Assembly (NCBI GenBank): GCA_946965045.2
Contig: OX337229.1
Location: forward strand, 4,526,001 to 4,590,000
Source: Epithemia pelagica
Taxonomy: Eukaryota > Bacillariophyta > Bacillariophyceae > Surirellales > Surirellaceae
Direction of reading: 5' to 3'
DNA length: 64,000 nt
In this document: piece by piece, positions 63,868 through 64,000 of the stretch
Position numbering within the stretch: the stretch's first letter is position 1
How the letters are laid out: every line of letters begins with the position of its first letter
Translations under genes and position numbers: made by a program
The notes under the pieces: generated by a model
What the model was told of the DNA's origin: nothing
Databases searched by the model: none
Seen by the model: only the letters and a program-made list of their open reading frames with translations

Positions 63868-64000
63868 ATGGGGACCGAATCGGCTACTAATGCAATCACG
63901 ACACCTGTGTCGACGGAAAAGAAGGAAATTGATGATACCGAGCATACACATGAAGGACAAGTTTTTGCGGAACCAAACGCGGGGTTCAAGACTCTGTTGT
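63868..64000 (+). CDS. Partial CDS running off the right edge
   Basis: Open from ATG 63868 (AAAAATGG context) to the end of the window, 44 codons. The peptide starts MGTESATNAITTPVSTEKKE and is polar and acidic, as in many cytosolic N-termini. Product unknown. It may be a chance frame, though it contains no stop. Confidence 0.4.
   Translation, partial: MGTESATNAITTPVSTEKKEIDDTEHTHEGQVFAEPNAGFKTLL

Noticed and set aside
1..64000. CRISPR array or bacterial operon
   Set aside because: No regularly spaced direct repeats; spliced genes and plastid presequences show eukaryotic nuclear DNA.

Overview
The window looks like nuclear DNA of a diatom (secondary-plastid stramenopile). Introns are short (about 70-160 nt) with GT-AG ends. 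Several genes (GSA aminomutase, plastid uL15, the RIQ-like protein, a bestrophin, and probably others) begin with a signal peptide followed by an 'ASAFAP'-type Phe motif, which is typical of red-derived secondary plastids. The Ty1/copia element is of the diatom (CoDi-like) type. I cannot name the species. All exon joins were derived by hand from splice sites, reading-frame phase and protein-family logic.

Layout. 1-10 kb: an unassigned left-edge frame, a MAPEG membrane protein, a TruA-type pseudouridine synthase, a membrane-anchored aspartic protease, a plastid-lumen-type protein and a Golgi-type glycosyltransferase. 10-16 kb: a six-bromodomain, polybromo-like protein and a divergent sulfotransferase. 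16-28 kb: a plastid-type bestrophin, a LUC7-like protein with eroded zinc fingers, an extended-synaptotagmin-like lipid-transfer protein, an F-box-like protein, GSA aminomutase (tetrapyrrole synthesis) and dyskerin/Cbf5 (rRNA pseudouridylation).

28-36.4 kb is a mobile-element island. It holds a young LTR retrotransposon with 174-bp LTRs that differ at one base. The element has lost the end of its integrase core and carries a tRNA-like sequence in its leader. Next to it is a separate 1.14-kb Mutator-like element with about 110-bp inverted repeats, a perfect 10-bp target duplication and a non-transposase ORF (Pack-MULE-like).

36.5-64 kb is gene dense: an OTU deubiquitinase, a very acidic plastid-type protein, a RIQ/DUF1118-like thylakoid protein, a CAMK-like kinase, a PhyH dioxygenase, an R1R2R3 Myb, a secreted ML-like protein, FUN14+EF-hand, a COPI-associated protein, Tim22, Swc5/BCNT, an ankyrin-methyltransferase fusion, an SPX protein and plastid uL15. 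The right edge cuts an open frame.

There is no single operon-like system. Common themes are plastid function, chromatin and RNA processing, and organelle contact or import. Several genes are arranged as divergent pairs with short shared promoters. The intergenic spaces repeatedly carry perfect palindromes built from TACTCCTA/TAGGAGTA, a dispersed motif family that no gene model explains.
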